In this document: in pieces, positions 1 to 11,964 of the stretch
Position numbering within the stretch: the stretch's first letter is position 1
Layout: each line of letters opens with the position of its first letter
DNA from: Typhlomys cinereus
Taxonomy: Eukaryota > Chordata > Mammalia > Rodentia > Platacanthomyidae
Direction of reading: 5' to 3'
DNA length: 64,000 bases
Assembly (NCBI GenBank): GCA_023101885.1
Contig: JALPQD010000125.1
Location: 1,141,501-1,205,500 of the forward strand
Made by a program: the position numbers and the translations under genes
Notes under the pieces: generated by a model
Database searches by the model: none
Seen by the model: the letters and a program-made list of their open reading frames with translations, nothing else
What the model was told of the DNA's origin: nothing

Positions 1-44
1 GTACTTAATAATGCTTCCCTCCTAGATTACCTTGTATTTTAAAA

Positions 45-318
45 GTGAAGCTGTGGAAATGGCTCAGCGTAACAAAGGTTGCTATTCAAGCATGAAGACT
101 TGAGTTCGAACCCCCAGAATCTACATAAAAAACTGCAACCTCCACACTGTAGAGGGTAGAGACAAGGACTACTGCTAGTCAACAGCCCACCTCAAGATTC
201 AGTCATAGACTTCACCTTCAGGGAACAATATGCAGAGTGATAGAGTATGACATCCTAAGTCTTCTCTGAGTGCGTGCATCCACAGACACACATGCATACA
301 CACATCCACGTACCTGCA
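45..318 (+). repeat. B4-like dimeric SINE, diverged
   Basis: A tRNA-like head ('ggaaatggctcagcgt' as A-box region, 'gagttcgaacccc' as B box) is followed by a decayed body and a tail of CA-rich sequence. Head plus longer body resembles the rodent B4 class (ID/tRNA head joined to B1). The body is too diverged to be certain that it is B1. Confidence 0.55.
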
Positions 319-334
319 CATGCTAAAGAAAAGC

Positions 335-510
335 TAGACTCTGCATGTTGCATATTTTAACTTTGGGCAAGTCAAGTAATTTCTCTAAGTCTCAACATCA
401 TTAGAAGTAAAATTATGATGACAAGTGTCCACTCTCTAGAGTTGTTATGGGGGCTCCAATGTGCTCTTGGGCGAGGGCTAGGACTCACTGAGTGTTTAAT
501 GAATATTTCC
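335..510 (+). repeat. MIR SINE, ancient
   Basis: The segment 'ctttgggcaagtcaagtaat', then a pyrimidine-rich stretch and 'gttgttatggggg', follows the order of the MIR core (ttgggcaagttacttaacctc ... gttgttgtgagg). It ends in a tail resembling 'gcgctcaataaat'. High divergence fits a mammal-wide fossil. Confidence 0.6.
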
Positions 511-774
511 TTCCACTAATAGTACTGCTCGCTGCTGTGTGCCGAAGGAGTTGCACAATGTTCTTCGGTGGCTGATAAATGGATTGTTTCCTTTGGGGAA
601 TCTGGCTACCGCACAATTTAAAAATCACGGGGAGCTCATTTCTAAGAATGATGAATAGACAAATCAAAATGCTTCCCTCCCTCAGATGGAATAGCAACCA
701 GAGCCACAAGTTCAAACAAATAAAGGGGTGGGTATTTTGAAAAAGCCTAAGAGGAAATGTAGTCTATCTTCATT
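511..774. other. Unassigned non-coding stretch
   Basis: No repeat family or coding signal recognised. The short minus-strand open frame here has no recognisable domain. Confidence 0.3.
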
Positions 775-835
775 GTGGTCAACAGACTGGTGGCAGGCAC
801 TTTTACCCACTGAGCCCTCTGGCAGGGGCCAAGAT
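775..835 (-). repeat. SINE head fragment
   Basis: 'acttttacccactgagcc' is the reverse complement of a rodent SINE tRNA head (ggctcagtgggtaaaagt). Only the head is left. Confidence 0.45.
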
Positions 836-837
836 CC

Positions 838-1525
838 TCTTTTTAGTTTCTACGGATACATGTATCGTTAAAGGTAGGATGGTGGATCTGATGGTAATTC
901 CTTTTTATTGCTTCTCCAAACTTCCACACTGTTTTTCAATAGAAACTGCACCATTTTACTTTCTTAATCACAATGCTTAGGGTGCCCATTTCTCCACATT
1001 ACCCTCATCACTTGCTAGTTGTTGTTTTGTTGTGCTTTGATGGTGATCACTAACTGTTGGGCACAGAGTGATGCATCATTGTGGTTTGGGTTTGCATGTC
1101 TCTGAAAATTAGTGATGTTGAGCATATATATTTCTGCTTTGGAATCATTTGGATATTGCCTTAGAGAAGTTTCTATTAAGTTTACAGTCCATTTCTAATT
1201 GACTTATTTAGTTTTAGTTGTTGTTAACAGTTCTTTATGTATTCTAGACATTAACTTCTTACCAGAAGCACAGTTTTCAAACACCTTATCTCTTTTTATA
1301 TCTGATTGTTTTCTTTGTTATGTAGGATTTTAGTTTAATGTAATCCCATATGTCTGTTTTTGTGTTTTTGTTACGTATGTTTCAGGTGTTATGTGCAAGG
1401 AAACATTGCAAAACCCATGTCATTGACCTTATTTTTTCTTATAGTGTATCTTAGTTTTATAGTTTTAGGTCTTGTGTATCCTAGTTTTATAGTTTTAGGT
1501 CTTTCTTTTCTCTTTCAGGATTGCT
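838..1525 (-). mobile_element. Old L1 fragment, ORF2 3' region, antisense
   Basis: Read on the plus strand, the order 'cttccacactg', 'atttctccacattaccctc', 'cattgtggtttgggtttgca', then 'ttctttatgtattctagaca' and 'ttaacttcttaccagaag' is the well-known antisense order of the L1 ORF2 C-terminal coding region. No frame is open, so this is an old 5'-truncated copy. Confidence 0.75.
1444..1503. repeat. 30-bp tandem duplication
   Basis: Two adjacent 30-base units beginning 'gtgtatc' (1444 and 1474) are nearly identical, differing at one inner base. They lie inside the old L1 fragment and create a repeated peptide in a chance open frame. Confidence 0.85.
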
Positions 1526-1534
1526 CTAAGAAAG

Positions 1535-1610
1535 GCCAGCGATATGGCTCAGTGATAGAGAACTTGCTAACATACACAAAATCATGAGTTTGACCACCAG
1601 GACTACCGAA
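1535..1610 (+). repeat. ID-like SINE
   Basis: 'agcgatatggctcagtgata' followed by 'gagtttgaccaccagga' matches the A-box and B-box spacing of the rodent ID element (tRNA-Ala-like). There is no clear A-rich tail. Confidence 0.6.
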
Positions 1611-4170
1611 CATTTGGGAAATAAGTAACTTTTAATCTTATTCACATTATTACCTTTGACTAAGGAGACTATGAAGAAATTGTATGCATTGGCAGAGTGT
1701 CCAAACACTACAAATCGGTTTCAGTTAGTATAGATGAAAAAGGAGAGGAAACATACTTTATTTCATCCCCACATAATCTCCATTCATGTCTCATTTTCTG
1801 CCAATGTCTTAAAACTTAATTTTGCAAACTTAATATATATCATTGATAGGATGAATGTTTTTGTATAAAAGTGATGCTGTAAGTCAAGTTCCAATCCAGT
1901 GGTTAAGACATCTCCAGTCACTCTCAAGTCCTTGTCTCTTCTACTATGGAAAACAGATAAGGACAGCATGGGGAATGATGTCTAGTAGAGACAGAGTAAA
2001 GATTTCTCATCTGATATACCTCCTTGAACAGTTGTTGAGTTCCAGTACTGGGATGACTCCCAGAAGATAATGTCTATGTTTGTTCTGACTAGTACCATAG
2101 GATGGTTTGATAGAATCTTCTGTTTTATAACCTAGCTTTTGTGATAGGCAATATCCAAGCTATATATTTAATTCTGATAAAAAGTCCATATTCATATTTC
2201 CAGTGCCATTACTGGGCTTCACCAAGTGTCTAAGAGCTGTCACATCAGTTCATAACTTCCAGACTCAACATTCCTTGACTCACAGAACCAAACAAGGTAA
2301 GGATTCCCCCAAATGCTAGGTGAAAAAGACCAGCTCTGATGTCTTATCATGACTCTATTACTTTCCTCAGACCCCACTGGCAGCAGATGTAAATGAAAGA
2401 ACAAAGCCCTCTGGGGAGCAAAATACCACACTTAACCCACTGCCTCCACCACCACCACCCATGACTACGAGCTACACATGTTTCCAACTATGTGAGAAAC
2501 CTTACACATTGAGAAGTGACAGGTCAGTAGTAGGGAAGAAAAATGAAGCATAAAATGAAATACATTGGTAGTAGGACATAGATAAGAATTGGCTGATCAT
2601 CCTGATAGAACTAGAAACCATTCATTTTTAAGGTCCTGGTGGACACTTTTCTGAACTGCTAGTAGAATGAGCTGCCCCTCTGCCCTTGCACCTGCTCCTG
2701 AGCCATAATGATGCCCATTATTTCCATCTCCCTACTCCAGAATTCCTTCACTCTCAGCTACTTCCTCTGCTAGTCTCAGTGGCTACCTGGTGGGGCAATC
2801 TAGAACCTCATCTCTGAAGCACTTAAGCTTTCAAGACTTAAGGGTGCTGTACTTATCCATTTATTACCAAAATGGATATAAGAAAATGCCAAGAGGCAGT
2901 CTAGAAGATCACTGGAGATCCCCTGTGAGAGTTAGGATCAATAGGTTCAATAGATTCTTCCAGAAGACTGACTCCTCTTTAGCTCACTTATTCCTGGCAC
3001 AAGACGTGCAAGGGAATTTAGTAGATTCATGCTTAGAATTCATTGAGGCTTTTCCTGAGTAGAAAGAGTCCCCCTTTGGAAGCAGATTCTTTTTCACTGC
3101 AGAATCCAGATTCATGACAATAAGAAACATAAAGCCCTCTAAGAGGGTCATTAAGAAGGTAAATGAGGTCTGTTCCCATCCTACAGTTCCCAGAGCAAAG
3201 CATTCTTCCTCCTGCATGTGCAGCAGCATCTAAGTCTTTAGTTAAAGGGTCACATTGTGTCCCAGAGCCAGGTTTTTTTTTTCAGATGGGGGGATTTGGG
3301 ACATCTTCCAGGTGCTAAATTCCCATCTGCATGCCTTCTTCTGTGGAGTGTCTCCTCATCCCCCACCCTTTCCAATATCCAGCTATTAAACTGGATTTAT
3401 TGAGGACATACACATTGGGATAGTTTGTGTTTGCCTATCATGCTTTGCTGTTGTTTTGAAACATAGTCCTCTCCTACATTTCCTTTACTGGAAAGTGCAT
3501 TTCCTATCCAATATGATAGTATGCTGTTCCATTTCCAATGGATCAAACTCCATAAGCATTCAAATAATGGTGTGGCAAAGGTCCTAAAGGCAGGAAAAGC
3601 AAGCTCATGAAATCATGCCCAGACTAGTGTCTATTTTTGTCTGACAAATAACTGGCTAGTTCAGAATAGAAAGGATACAATGTAGCCAACTTCTGGTCAT
3701 ATTGTTAATGACCCTCAAATGGTGCAATGTTGGTGACTCAGCCAAGAATCCTATAGCCAGGTAGTAGCAAAAAAGTCCTTTTGGTTACCCATTCATAGCT
3801 GAACCAGAGAAAAGGTCACCAAAGCAGTCCATAGACCAAATTTACCCATTGTGGCAAGGGCTCCACTCAATATCTGGCTGTAATATGTCTAACACTTTAA
3901 TATGGCATAGTGGTAAAGCTAGGGTCCTCAGGTATCAATGTTAATTAATGTTCTTGATATATGTGGGTATTCAGTACTCACCTACCTGATACTCATCCAG
4001 ACAAATAGCAGTGGACTTCTTTTTAGATGAGACTTGAAGAATTGTTATTGTGCATAGCAATTGAGTCCTAGAAACTCCTCCCACTCCTCCCACCAGAGAA
4101 TAAATCTTTTCTTTAGCCAGTATTTCAGACTCCCAAACTGGCTCAGGTTCAAAAAATGGAAAAGAGATTG
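1611..4170. other. Unassigned stretch, possibly decayed LTR-element interior
   Basis: No coding region or SINE recognised over 2.5 kb. Because an MLT1-type LTR follows directly, part of it could be the decayed interior of an ERVL-MaLR element, but no motif proves it. Open frames here are below 100 codons and carry no recognisable domain. Confidence 0.25.
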
Positions 4171-4174
4171 TACA

Positions 4175-4610
4175 TTTTTGTTATGAGAGATTGAATAATA
4201 CTGCTTCCACTCCCACATCAATGTCTTTTTGAAGCTTCAGAAACTGGCATTATTTGAAAAGTGGGTTTTGTAAATATAAAAATCAAGTTGAGTTCATACT
4301 GTGTCAGATCCCAATTTAAAAATTACCATCATTGTAAAGGGGAAATTGCAAGAGAATGTCATGTGATGATGAAGACAGAGAGGGGAACACCATGTAAAAG
4401 CAGAGGGGGGTTGGAATCATGCCAAGGAACACAAAGGACTCCCGGCAACCCTTGGAAGCTGAGTGACATGGAACGTGTTCTCCCCAGATCCTCCATAAAG
4501 ACCAACTTTCCCAGTAGCATGATTTTTTGGCTTCCAGGCCTCTAGAACTATAAGGATAAGTATCTGTTCTTTTAGGACACCATTTTAACAGTCCTAAATA
4601 ACAAATGTAT
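4175..4610 (+). mobile_element. MLT1-type MaLR LTR
   Basis: The order of landmarks fits the MLT1 LTR consensus: a start near 'ttatgagagattgaataata', 'caagagaatgtcatgtgatg', 'gaatcatgccaaggaacaca', 'aggactcccggcaacccttg', then 'ggcttccaggcctctagaac' before the usual A/T-rich 3' part. The 94-codon frame inside is a chance frame. Confidence 0.75.
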
Positions 4611-5430
4611 CAGCACTCCTTGATTTCTTTGAATGTTTCAGCTTAAGTAGTACCTTGTTGCCACTCAAGCCATCCGTTTTGTCTACTTTTGAAGATCAAT
4701 TTCAGCCATCACTCATCTAATTTCAAAGGCTAGGACGTTGATACCAATGTGCCACATCTCCCTGACCTTTGGACAAAGCCACCATCAGATTCCACAGTGA
4801 TGTCAGTACTTCTTTTACCAGTAGATTCTGCACAGCTGCGATCAATAGCATATTTTTGGGTGTTCCCGTGGGACATAATCATATGGTCAGTTCTCTAGCC
4901 TTTCATATATAACAAATCCAGCATGTTGCAGCTATACAAGCTTTAAATTCCTTCTTACGCTCTCCACTATGCAATTCTGGTCTTGTACCATGCATTACTT
5001 AGTGTAGGCAATTACATTTTCATACTTCCGACAGCCGTTCTAGAACTGTTTGCACCATCTCCTGGGAAGATATTAAATGCTTCATACTCTTGGGTTAGGT
5101 GACTTCAGAATCCAATCCCACATCTCCTGGCACATGGCCACAGAGGATGGTATATTTCTGTCAGAGTTCCCTTGTTCTCTCATCAGTTTCAGCAGATGTT
5201 GAGACTTACCTCCAGTTACAGGCCAAGGGCCTGAGATGGGAGTAGATAGCAGATTCCAGAGAGAGTAATGTATTTTCACCACCTCCAGTCAGTTCAGGTC
5301 AAACCAGTCAGAAAAGAGCATTTAGCAGCATATATGCAATAGTATTTACTAATTTAGCTGCTAATGTGAGTGTACTGGTGAATCCCAGAATAGAAAACAT
5401 TTAAAAATGAATATGGGAGGGGCATAGGGA
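4611..5430. other. Unassigned stretch
   Basis: Mixed-composition sequence with no recognised repeat or exon. Several CpG sites survive (for example around 4840-4870 and 5025-5035). Confidence 0.25.
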
Positions 5431-5731
5431 GGTGTTGGAAAGATGGCTCAGGAATTAAGACTGCATGAGCAGAAGGTCCTGAGTTCAGATCCCAGGTACC
5501 ACATAAAAAAAAGCCAGGCAGAAACAGCAGTGACCTGTATATCCAGCTTGGTGGACACAGCCTGGGAAATCCCAGAGGGAAGCAAAAAAAGGAGGTAGAA
5601 GCAATCCAGGATGATTCTGAAGTCACCCTTGGTCCTCCATAAGGACACACAGTGGCCTCTAACACACACACGCACACGCACCCACACACACACAAATGCA
5701 TGCACACAAAATAAAAAAATAATAAAGTTCT
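5431..5731 (+). repeat. B2-head SINE of the main family in this window
   Basis: The head 'gaaagatggctcaggaatta' and B box 'ggtcctgagttcagatccca' are followed by the family-specific body ('gtagaagcaatccaggatga', 'tcacccttggtcctccata'), a CA-rich tail and an A/T-rich end. The 204- and 101-codon frames overlapping it on the minus strand come from the SINE and its CA run and are not genes. Confidence 0.85.
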
Positions 5732-8181
5732 TAAAAAGTGAACAAGTGAACACAAGATGGGAGAGAGGATTAACTGGGAAGACTTGTCAAAACCACAAAA
5801 ATTTAGATCTCTTTCCAGAGATTCTGACTTAATAGGCATGGAGCAGGCTCCAGGGGATTCCAGTAGAGGAGATTCATACAATGTTCTCAATGAGGGTTTC
5901 TTCCCAGAGGACACGGAAGGCTCACTGAAGGAGCCAAACATGTAGGTGTCCCCTGCATTCAGGCTCAAGGGTTTTCTAGAACAGTGCCCTGAAGTCTTGC
6001 TCTAACTGGGGAGTTATCATGAGAAATAACTCATGAAAGTCAGTCAGTTGGTGTTTGGACCGGATGAGAAGAAAAAGAGCTAGCAGGTGAAAGATTTAGA
6101 GAAAGTAGAGATTTCAAGCAACTGAAAGTTTCCCTGAGATTGAAGCTCTGGTGTAGGGAATTAAAAATATGATGAAGATGGAAAGAGACCAAGGCCACCC
6201 TCCTCGTGTCTACTAAGTCTAGGCTACGGAAGCCCAGGAGATAGACATCCAGGATTAGAGCTACTGAACAGGAACAGAGACCAAGAGAAAACAAAGTAGC
6301 ACCCAGGAGTTGTAACAGTACTATGTGGACACCAAAGTACCCCATGGTCCCTTCCTGGAACCTGTGACTGTTACTCTATAAAGCTATATATGTATATGTG
6401 TATATATATACATATATGTATGTATATACAAATGTATATTAGTTTTACATATGTGATGAATTTATTTTGGCTTCTAAAGTTGGCCCTAGATGTTATCATG
6501 TACTTCTTAAAAGCAAGACAGAAGATTTTATAAACCTAGAGATGAAAATGGCCATATAACCACAAAAACAAAGTGCAATGGCCGATCTACAAGCAAAGTG
6601 GCTAAGGGATGCTGGCAGTTACTAATAGAGAGAAGAAAAAGGAAATCGATTCTCCTTAGAACCTCCAGAAGGACAGCTGACCTGTAGACACCATGAGTGA
6701 AGCCCAGTGACTTCAGTACAAAAGAATGATGAAAGAGGAAATTTCCATTGTTATAAGCCAGTTTACTTGTGATTATTTGCTTTGAAGCTGGTAAATTGGT
6801 GCTTCCATATGACATATTGAAATATTGTAGTTTACAGAGTAGTGAGCAGAGAGCGAATGGTTGAGAGGGAACCACACTCCTGGGGAAGAACTTCTGGGCA
6901 GGGTGGGAAACCTCAGAAGGAATACACGTGGGAAAACAGAGATTCTTTACCTAGAAATGATCAGAAGTGAGCAAGAGCCAGATGATACCAACCCACTTGA
7001 CTTTTAGAGTGTGTAGAATGACCCCTCTCCCCTGAAGACAGTTTTGGAGGAAGACAGAATCAGAAACTTAACCATGGGATTCTTGAGTTAACCTCTCTAA
7101 AATATTAAGAATGGGATATTCTTAGAAATAATAGAAATAAGTCATCTGTTGTTCTTACAATTTAAAATACTGCATGTTTTCATTTCAATGTCAGATTTTA
7201 ATGTGCACACATGTTCCATTTGGCTGAATTTTAATGAAACCCTCTTAAAAATACTGCACACATGAATTTTGTCTCTTGAAAAAAGTTATTTATCCCAACT
7301 CCGTTTTCTCATGACCATTTCGACACTATCCACATCAAGAGGAGGTGTGTCTCAAATGAAGCAAGAGTGGAAGATGACAATATCTCATTTTTAGCCGTTT
7401 TGTCAAAACTGCAATCCTGTTACCACCTCGCTAAGTTTCATTTGACCTCACAATAAATCTGATTTATTTCTGAGTTTAGGCTTTAAAGTACTCTCAAAGA
7501 TGGCACCTTCTTGCCAACAATCATTTGCAGAAAACGACATCATTTGGATCTGAGGTCTGCCTTACTCTAAGAGCCACCAAAACATTTCTTCTAGTCAAAT
7601 CCTACTCGACAAATTCCATGGACTTCCAGCTTCTCTTGCTGGTCTGAAATTTGACAGTGTTGGATATACTGATACGAGCGGGTCCTTGAAGTGCAGCCTA
7701 CAATGTTTGTGACTGTCGAGGCCCCCGTCACTGTGATGGCACTGGTAATGTAACGTGATATGTGTTGTCCTTCAGAGCTCATTTCCCATCTTTATGTGAA
7801 TTTGGTATGTCATAAAAATAGAAAATGAATACTGAGCGAGCACCTGCTCTTACTTTGCATGGAGTCCTTCAAATATTCATTGTTTTCAAGAGAAATTAAA
7901 TGTATCATGTGAGAACAAAGTGTGTGCAAGCCATGTGTGATGCAAACACAGGCACAGATCATAAGACTTGGCAAATTACCCAACATTTGTCAGTTTTGCC
8001 TCACAATCTACCTGATATAGATAATGTTACCTGGTAGGTTTATGGTCACAGGTTGAGGATGAGCAATCGTGTGAAGTAAGAAATGCTCCTGGATGTTTAT
8101 ACCCTATGTCTCCTGATTCTCAGCGCCAAGTGAGGAAAATGGCAGAAAATGATGAAATAGTAATACCTGACCTTCCTGGAC
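5732..8181. other. Unassigned stretch with weak MER5-like patch
   Basis: 5810-5870 contains 'ccagagattctgacttaata', which resembles the MER5 hAT fossil, but weakly. The rest shows no family. 7270-7560 is free of recognised repeats with balanced composition and could be conserved non-coding DNA. This is a guess that only an alignment can test. Confidence 0.25.
6383..6440. repeat. TA/TG-rich simple repeat
   Basis: Alternating TA with scattered TG and CA steps ('tatatatgtatatgtgtata' and onward), self-complementary in part. Confidence 0.8.
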
Positions 8182-8334
8182 GGTCCCTTCCTGGAACCTG
8201 TGACTGTTACTCTATAAAGCTATAGCAACAAGTTCACAAACCCCTGGGCCTTGAAGCTGGTAAGTTGATGCTTCCATATGAAATATTGAAATATTGTAGT
8301 TTCCTCACAGCAAGTTCACAAACCCCTGGGCCTT
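8182..8334 (+). repeat. Mosaic of locally copied segments
   Basis: 8182-8224 is identical to 6346-6388 (43 bases). 8229-8252 is identical to 8311-8334 (24 bases). 8251-8302 matches 6782-6833 (52 bases, 3 differences). All are in direct orientation. The block is flanked by the microhomology 'ccttcctgga' (8171-8180), also present in the first donor. This looks like templated insertion by a switching polymerase rather than a simple tandem duplication, because the pieces are not collinear. Confidence 0.85.
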
Positions 8335-9005
8335 ATCTAATATCTCCCTTTGCTGGTTATGATATGCCCAGGACCATGGGCCAACCAAAAAGTCAGAAAA
8401 GCAAAACTGCCAATGTTGTGAGTATTCACTTGAGCTTTATACCTAGTCAGAAGTCTGAACAGCTGCTCTTAGATAACTGCCCTAAGAAAGCAGACTCCTA
8501 TTCCTGTTCTTAGATTGAGAAATACAATCAGCCTTGTTAGCATTTGGTACAGTAATTAATCTCTCAGAGGCTAAGAGACAGGGCATTAAATCTGTGTTCA
8601 GGTTGTAGAGCACAATCATATGGAAAAGTTCAATGTCGTCACTTTAACATTTACTCCAGAGCTGTCCTGATGCACCAAAAGATTTAATTAATTGTGATCT
8701 TTTATTAGCTAAAATGAAAGAATGAAGGCAAAGCAAGAATATGGTCAAAATGAAGTTCGGATCCAACAATATTACCTAAATCATCCATATCCCATGAGGA
8801 CATTGGAAAGCTTGCCTCTATTAAGGAGAAGAACATTTAAAAGACTGCTGTAAGTTGTTCAAATCTGAGAAGATAGACCCAGGTTGGGGCTTTGGAACTG
8901 ATGCATGTTTTCATATTCTTGTTAATTAGCGACAGTCATATATATAGAGTGAATGACAGTATATTTGGCATGTGACTTCAGGAAAGGAATATGCATTCAT
9001 TTGGC
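8335..9005. other. Unassigned AT-rich stretch
   Basis: No recognised repeat. 8550-8900 holds several TAATTA-type cores (near 8555 and 8685) and reads as ordinary unique DNA. It could be conserved non-coding sequence, which is untested. Confidence 0.25.
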
Positions 9006-9009
9006 ACTT

Positions 9010-9185
9010 TACATGTGTTTTGTCACAGCTCATAAAACTTCACAATATACCTACTATTTTGCATACAAGAAAATTGAGGCCTGGAGAATTTAAGTACCTT
9101 GTCCAGGGTCTCACAGATAGGAAATGACTAAGTCATGTTTCAAATCCAGTCCATGTTCCTGCAATGCTCCATCTACACTGTTACC
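9010..9185 (-). repeat. MIR SINE, antisense
   Basis: 'gaaaattgaggcctggagaa' then 'taagtaccttgtccagggtc' and 'tcacagatag' is the reverse complement of the MIR core. Confidence 0.75.
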
Positions 9186-9790
9186 TTCTCAACCTCCCAG
9201 GAGTTCTCTCAGTCCAATTCAACCCAAAGTACCATCATCGACAATATCTATGACCACAGACATGAACAACCCTTTCTGGAAATTCTTACATTCACCAAAA
9301 CTTCGCATCACAAAAACATTGAAACACTAAGTGTTTACACCTTCATGTAAATTTTAAAATCATAATTTTATTTACACAGTTAGGTTTATAACAAAGCAAC
9401 CTCGCCTTGGGGGGGAAGCAAGTCTTTTTCATTTGAGATTGACCCAATACCTGAGAACAGATGAAAGCAATTTCCCTTCTACTACATAAACTCTTAGATT
9501 AGCATCTCTCTGCCTACTTTTACTTCACTAGGAGAAAGTACATAAGACTTCGTTAACTGAAAGGCTAAGCATAGTTTAGATTTTCTCACTGATAAGGGTT
9601 TGGAAGCACTTCTCTTCAGCGACTGGAGCCACGTCCTCCATTAATTGTACGTGTTCCTGTGGTAAATGACCCAGGATAAGTGGAGCCAATTATAGTACCT
9701 AATACCTCTTTGCAGACAGATTTAATGTACATCTTATGTGCATCACTAGCTTAAACCTTGAACTGCTTTGAACTGAAAGATTGATCTAAA
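9186..9790. other. Unassigned stretch
   Basis: No family recognised. The two overlapping open frames at its start (near 9124-9350) have no domain and run out of the MIR fragment. Confidence 0.25.
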
Positions 9791-9799
9791 AGCCTACTT

Positions 9800-9895
9800 T
9801 CTCCTAGTGCAAATGGTTTTCCAAATGTGGCACCTCAGATTTGATGGAGATTCAGATTGCAGGTCCCACCCAGATGTAAGTCACCACTCTGGAAA
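9800..9895 (+). repeat. MER5-like hAT fossil
   Basis: 'ggttttccaaatgtggcacc' and 'gcaggtcccacccagatgta' follow the order of the MER5 family (ggttctcaaagtgtggtccc ... gggccccacccag). Confidence 0.45.
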
Positions 9896-10264
9896 ATAGG
9901 CCAAGGCTGCAATGCTAACTGAGCAAGAATCCATTATGACAGACATTATTTTATAATAGTCAAGATTAGAACCTCAATGTAGAAATATATGTAGGAAATA
10001 AATATGAAAGTAATGATTCATAAGTCATGAAACTGCCATACAACAGTAAGTTTACAGTCGTACAGACAGGATTATGAGTAGTTTTAATAGTCTAAGAAAA
10101 GGCTTATCCTGTCCTACTAAGTACAACATGAAAATACAAAGTTGCATTTGAAATAGGATCACAGCTATGATAAAGAATTGGTAGGAAAAATATACTGGAA
10201 TGTGGTTACGTATGTGGTAAAATTTCTGTTTTTCTGGACTTTCAGTAATTAATGTTTTATAATG
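9896..10264. other. Unassigned AT-rich stretch
   Basis: No recognised feature. Confidence 0.25.
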
Positions 10265-10460
10265 GTGACATTTAATGAGATACTATTTTAGGCATTTCAT
10301 ATATTTAACTCATTTAATCTCTCAAAAACTCTGCTCTGTTAAAGAAAAGAAAACTGGGAATGGAGACTTAAGTTTCTCATTATCAAGTACCTATTAAGTA
10401 GTGGTGGCAAGGATTCAAACCTAGTCAATCTGGTTGCAAGGCCTCATGTCTCCCTATTGA
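10265..10460 (-). repeat. MIR SINE, antisense
   Basis: 'catttaatctctcaaaaact' at its left, then 'gaaaactgggaatggagact', 'taagtttctcattatcaagt' and 'ggattcaaacctagtcaatc' follow the reverse complement of MIR. Confidence 0.6.
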
Positions 10461-10562
10461 AAATGTGTATTATTTCTTTCATGGGAAATCTTAAAACATT
10501 TTTTAACCCAAAAAGTGACTATAATTTGCCAAAGGAATTCACAGGAAGAAATGAAGCCCTCT

Positions 10563-10930
10563 ATTATGGTTTAAAATGTGAGTTGTCCCCCACGGGCTCA
10601 TGTGTTTGAATCTTTAGTTGTTTGGGAAGGTCGCGGCACCTTCAGAAGGTGGAATGTTGCTGGAAGAAGGCAGTCACATGGGGCAGGACTTGAAGTTATT
10701 TAGCCTCACTCAGCCCGAGTTAGTTAATCTGCTCTTGCAGTTGACAGTTTTGCAGCTCTCTCAGACTCCATGATGAATGTGACTTAGGCTGTCTCCAGCT
10801 TCCATCAGCCAGCCAGGCTTTTTCTGCCATAGTAGAATGTATCTCTTCTCTGGAACTGTAAGCTGAATAAATCTCCAGTTTCTCTCCTTAAGTTGCTTGA
10901 GCCTGAGTGGTATCTAACAGCAACAAAGAG
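10563..10930 (+). mobile_element. MaLR-type solo LTR
   Basis: It starts with 'tatggtttaaaatgtgagtt', carries 'gcagtcacatggggcaggac' and 'ggctgtctccagcttccatc', and ends with the polyadenylation region 'aagctgaataaatc'. It matches the LTR at 32905-33263 along its whole length, with many differences. Confidence 0.65.
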
Positions 10931-11374
10931 TATACCTACCATCCTGAAAGTTGAAGATATTCTTGTGGAGAGGCTGAATGGAATTTAAACTGGTATCAAT
11001 AGAAGAAGGATATGACAAGGTAGAGAACAGCTAAGACAGTCACACATGTGTCAGTAAGGTTGTGGATAATTCTGTTCAATGTCATAGCCCTCTTCCTGGG
11101 TGCATCTTTCCTTGGCAGAATAGAAGAAAGACCTTAACTTCTAAGGGAGCCTAATGAGACGACTCTAAAAGATTCATATCCTTCAGGATTATTGGTATTA
11201 TGTTCTTTTCTGCCTGATAAATGGTGGAAGATTTTTGTACAAATGTACCTTTTAGCAAATGAAAAGGATGGCAGAGAAGAGTGGCTTGCTTCCAAGGTCA
11301 GTCTCTCAAGGTCAAATATTAGCCTATAATCCTGCAGGACAGTTTTATGTGATTATGTATTTCCCTATTGTTTA
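10931..11374. other. Unassigned stretch
   Basis: No recognised feature. Confidence 0.25.
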
Positions 11375-11389
11375 AATCAGTCTGATTTG

Positions 11390-11630
11390 GGGGCTGGAAA
11401 GATGGCTCAAAAAGCAGTAGAACCTAAGTTCGGATCCTAGATCCCACCTAAAAACAAGTGGCGGCAGAATGCACTTCCACTTCTGGAAGATAGAGACTAG
11501 GAAACTCCAGAGCAAAGCAAAAAGGAGGAAGGGGGAGATCCAGTATGATTCTCAAAGTCACTCTTGGGCCTCCACAGGTACACACCGTGTCCTCTGATAC
11601 ACACACACACACACAAATTTAAAAACAAAC
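11390..11630 (+). repeat. Main-family SINE with 15-bp target duplication
   Basis: Head 'ggctggaaagatggctcaaa', body landmarks and an (AC)n tail are present. The flanks 'aatcagtctgatttg' (11375-11389) and 'aatcaatctgatttg' (11631-11645) differ at one base and form the target-site duplication, which fixes both ends. Confidence 0.9.
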
Positions 11631-11645
11631 AATCAATCTGATTTG

Positions 11646-11964
11646 AATAGATGAAATAACACAGAACAACCTCATAGAAGCGAGACATCAAGCAGGACAA
11701 TGCTAACAGTGGCTGAGTGAATGACTGATCTGATCATGTGCCCTTTGAACATCCCTGTTCAGTCCTCCATCACTGTGTCTGGCAAAGTCTTCCACTGACC
11801 ATTTTTTCCTTCTGCCTCTGTAACATCTGTGCCACTGGAACTCCAATAGTTTTCTGTCATCTTCCACACACAGGATTCTTCTATTCTCCTGCAACCACAG
11901 GCTTAGGCAGAGGTCACATGATGTGGCAGAGACTGACTGTTGGTTGTATTCAGCCTGCATGGTT
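11646..11964. other. Unassigned stretch
   Basis: Open frames of 84-85 codons on both strands are complementary shadows with no recognisable domain. Confidence 0.25.

Noticed and set aside
5354..5968. 204-codon minus-strand open frame
   Set aside because: It runs through an antisense SINE and its CA tail (Cys/Val-rich run), has no domain, and an overlapping 101-codon frame exists in another phase.
8182..8302. Spliced-transcript retrocopy as the origin of the mosaic
   Set aside because: Donor segment ends lack GT/AG context, there is no poly-A tail, and one piece comes from directly downstream, so the order does not fit exons.
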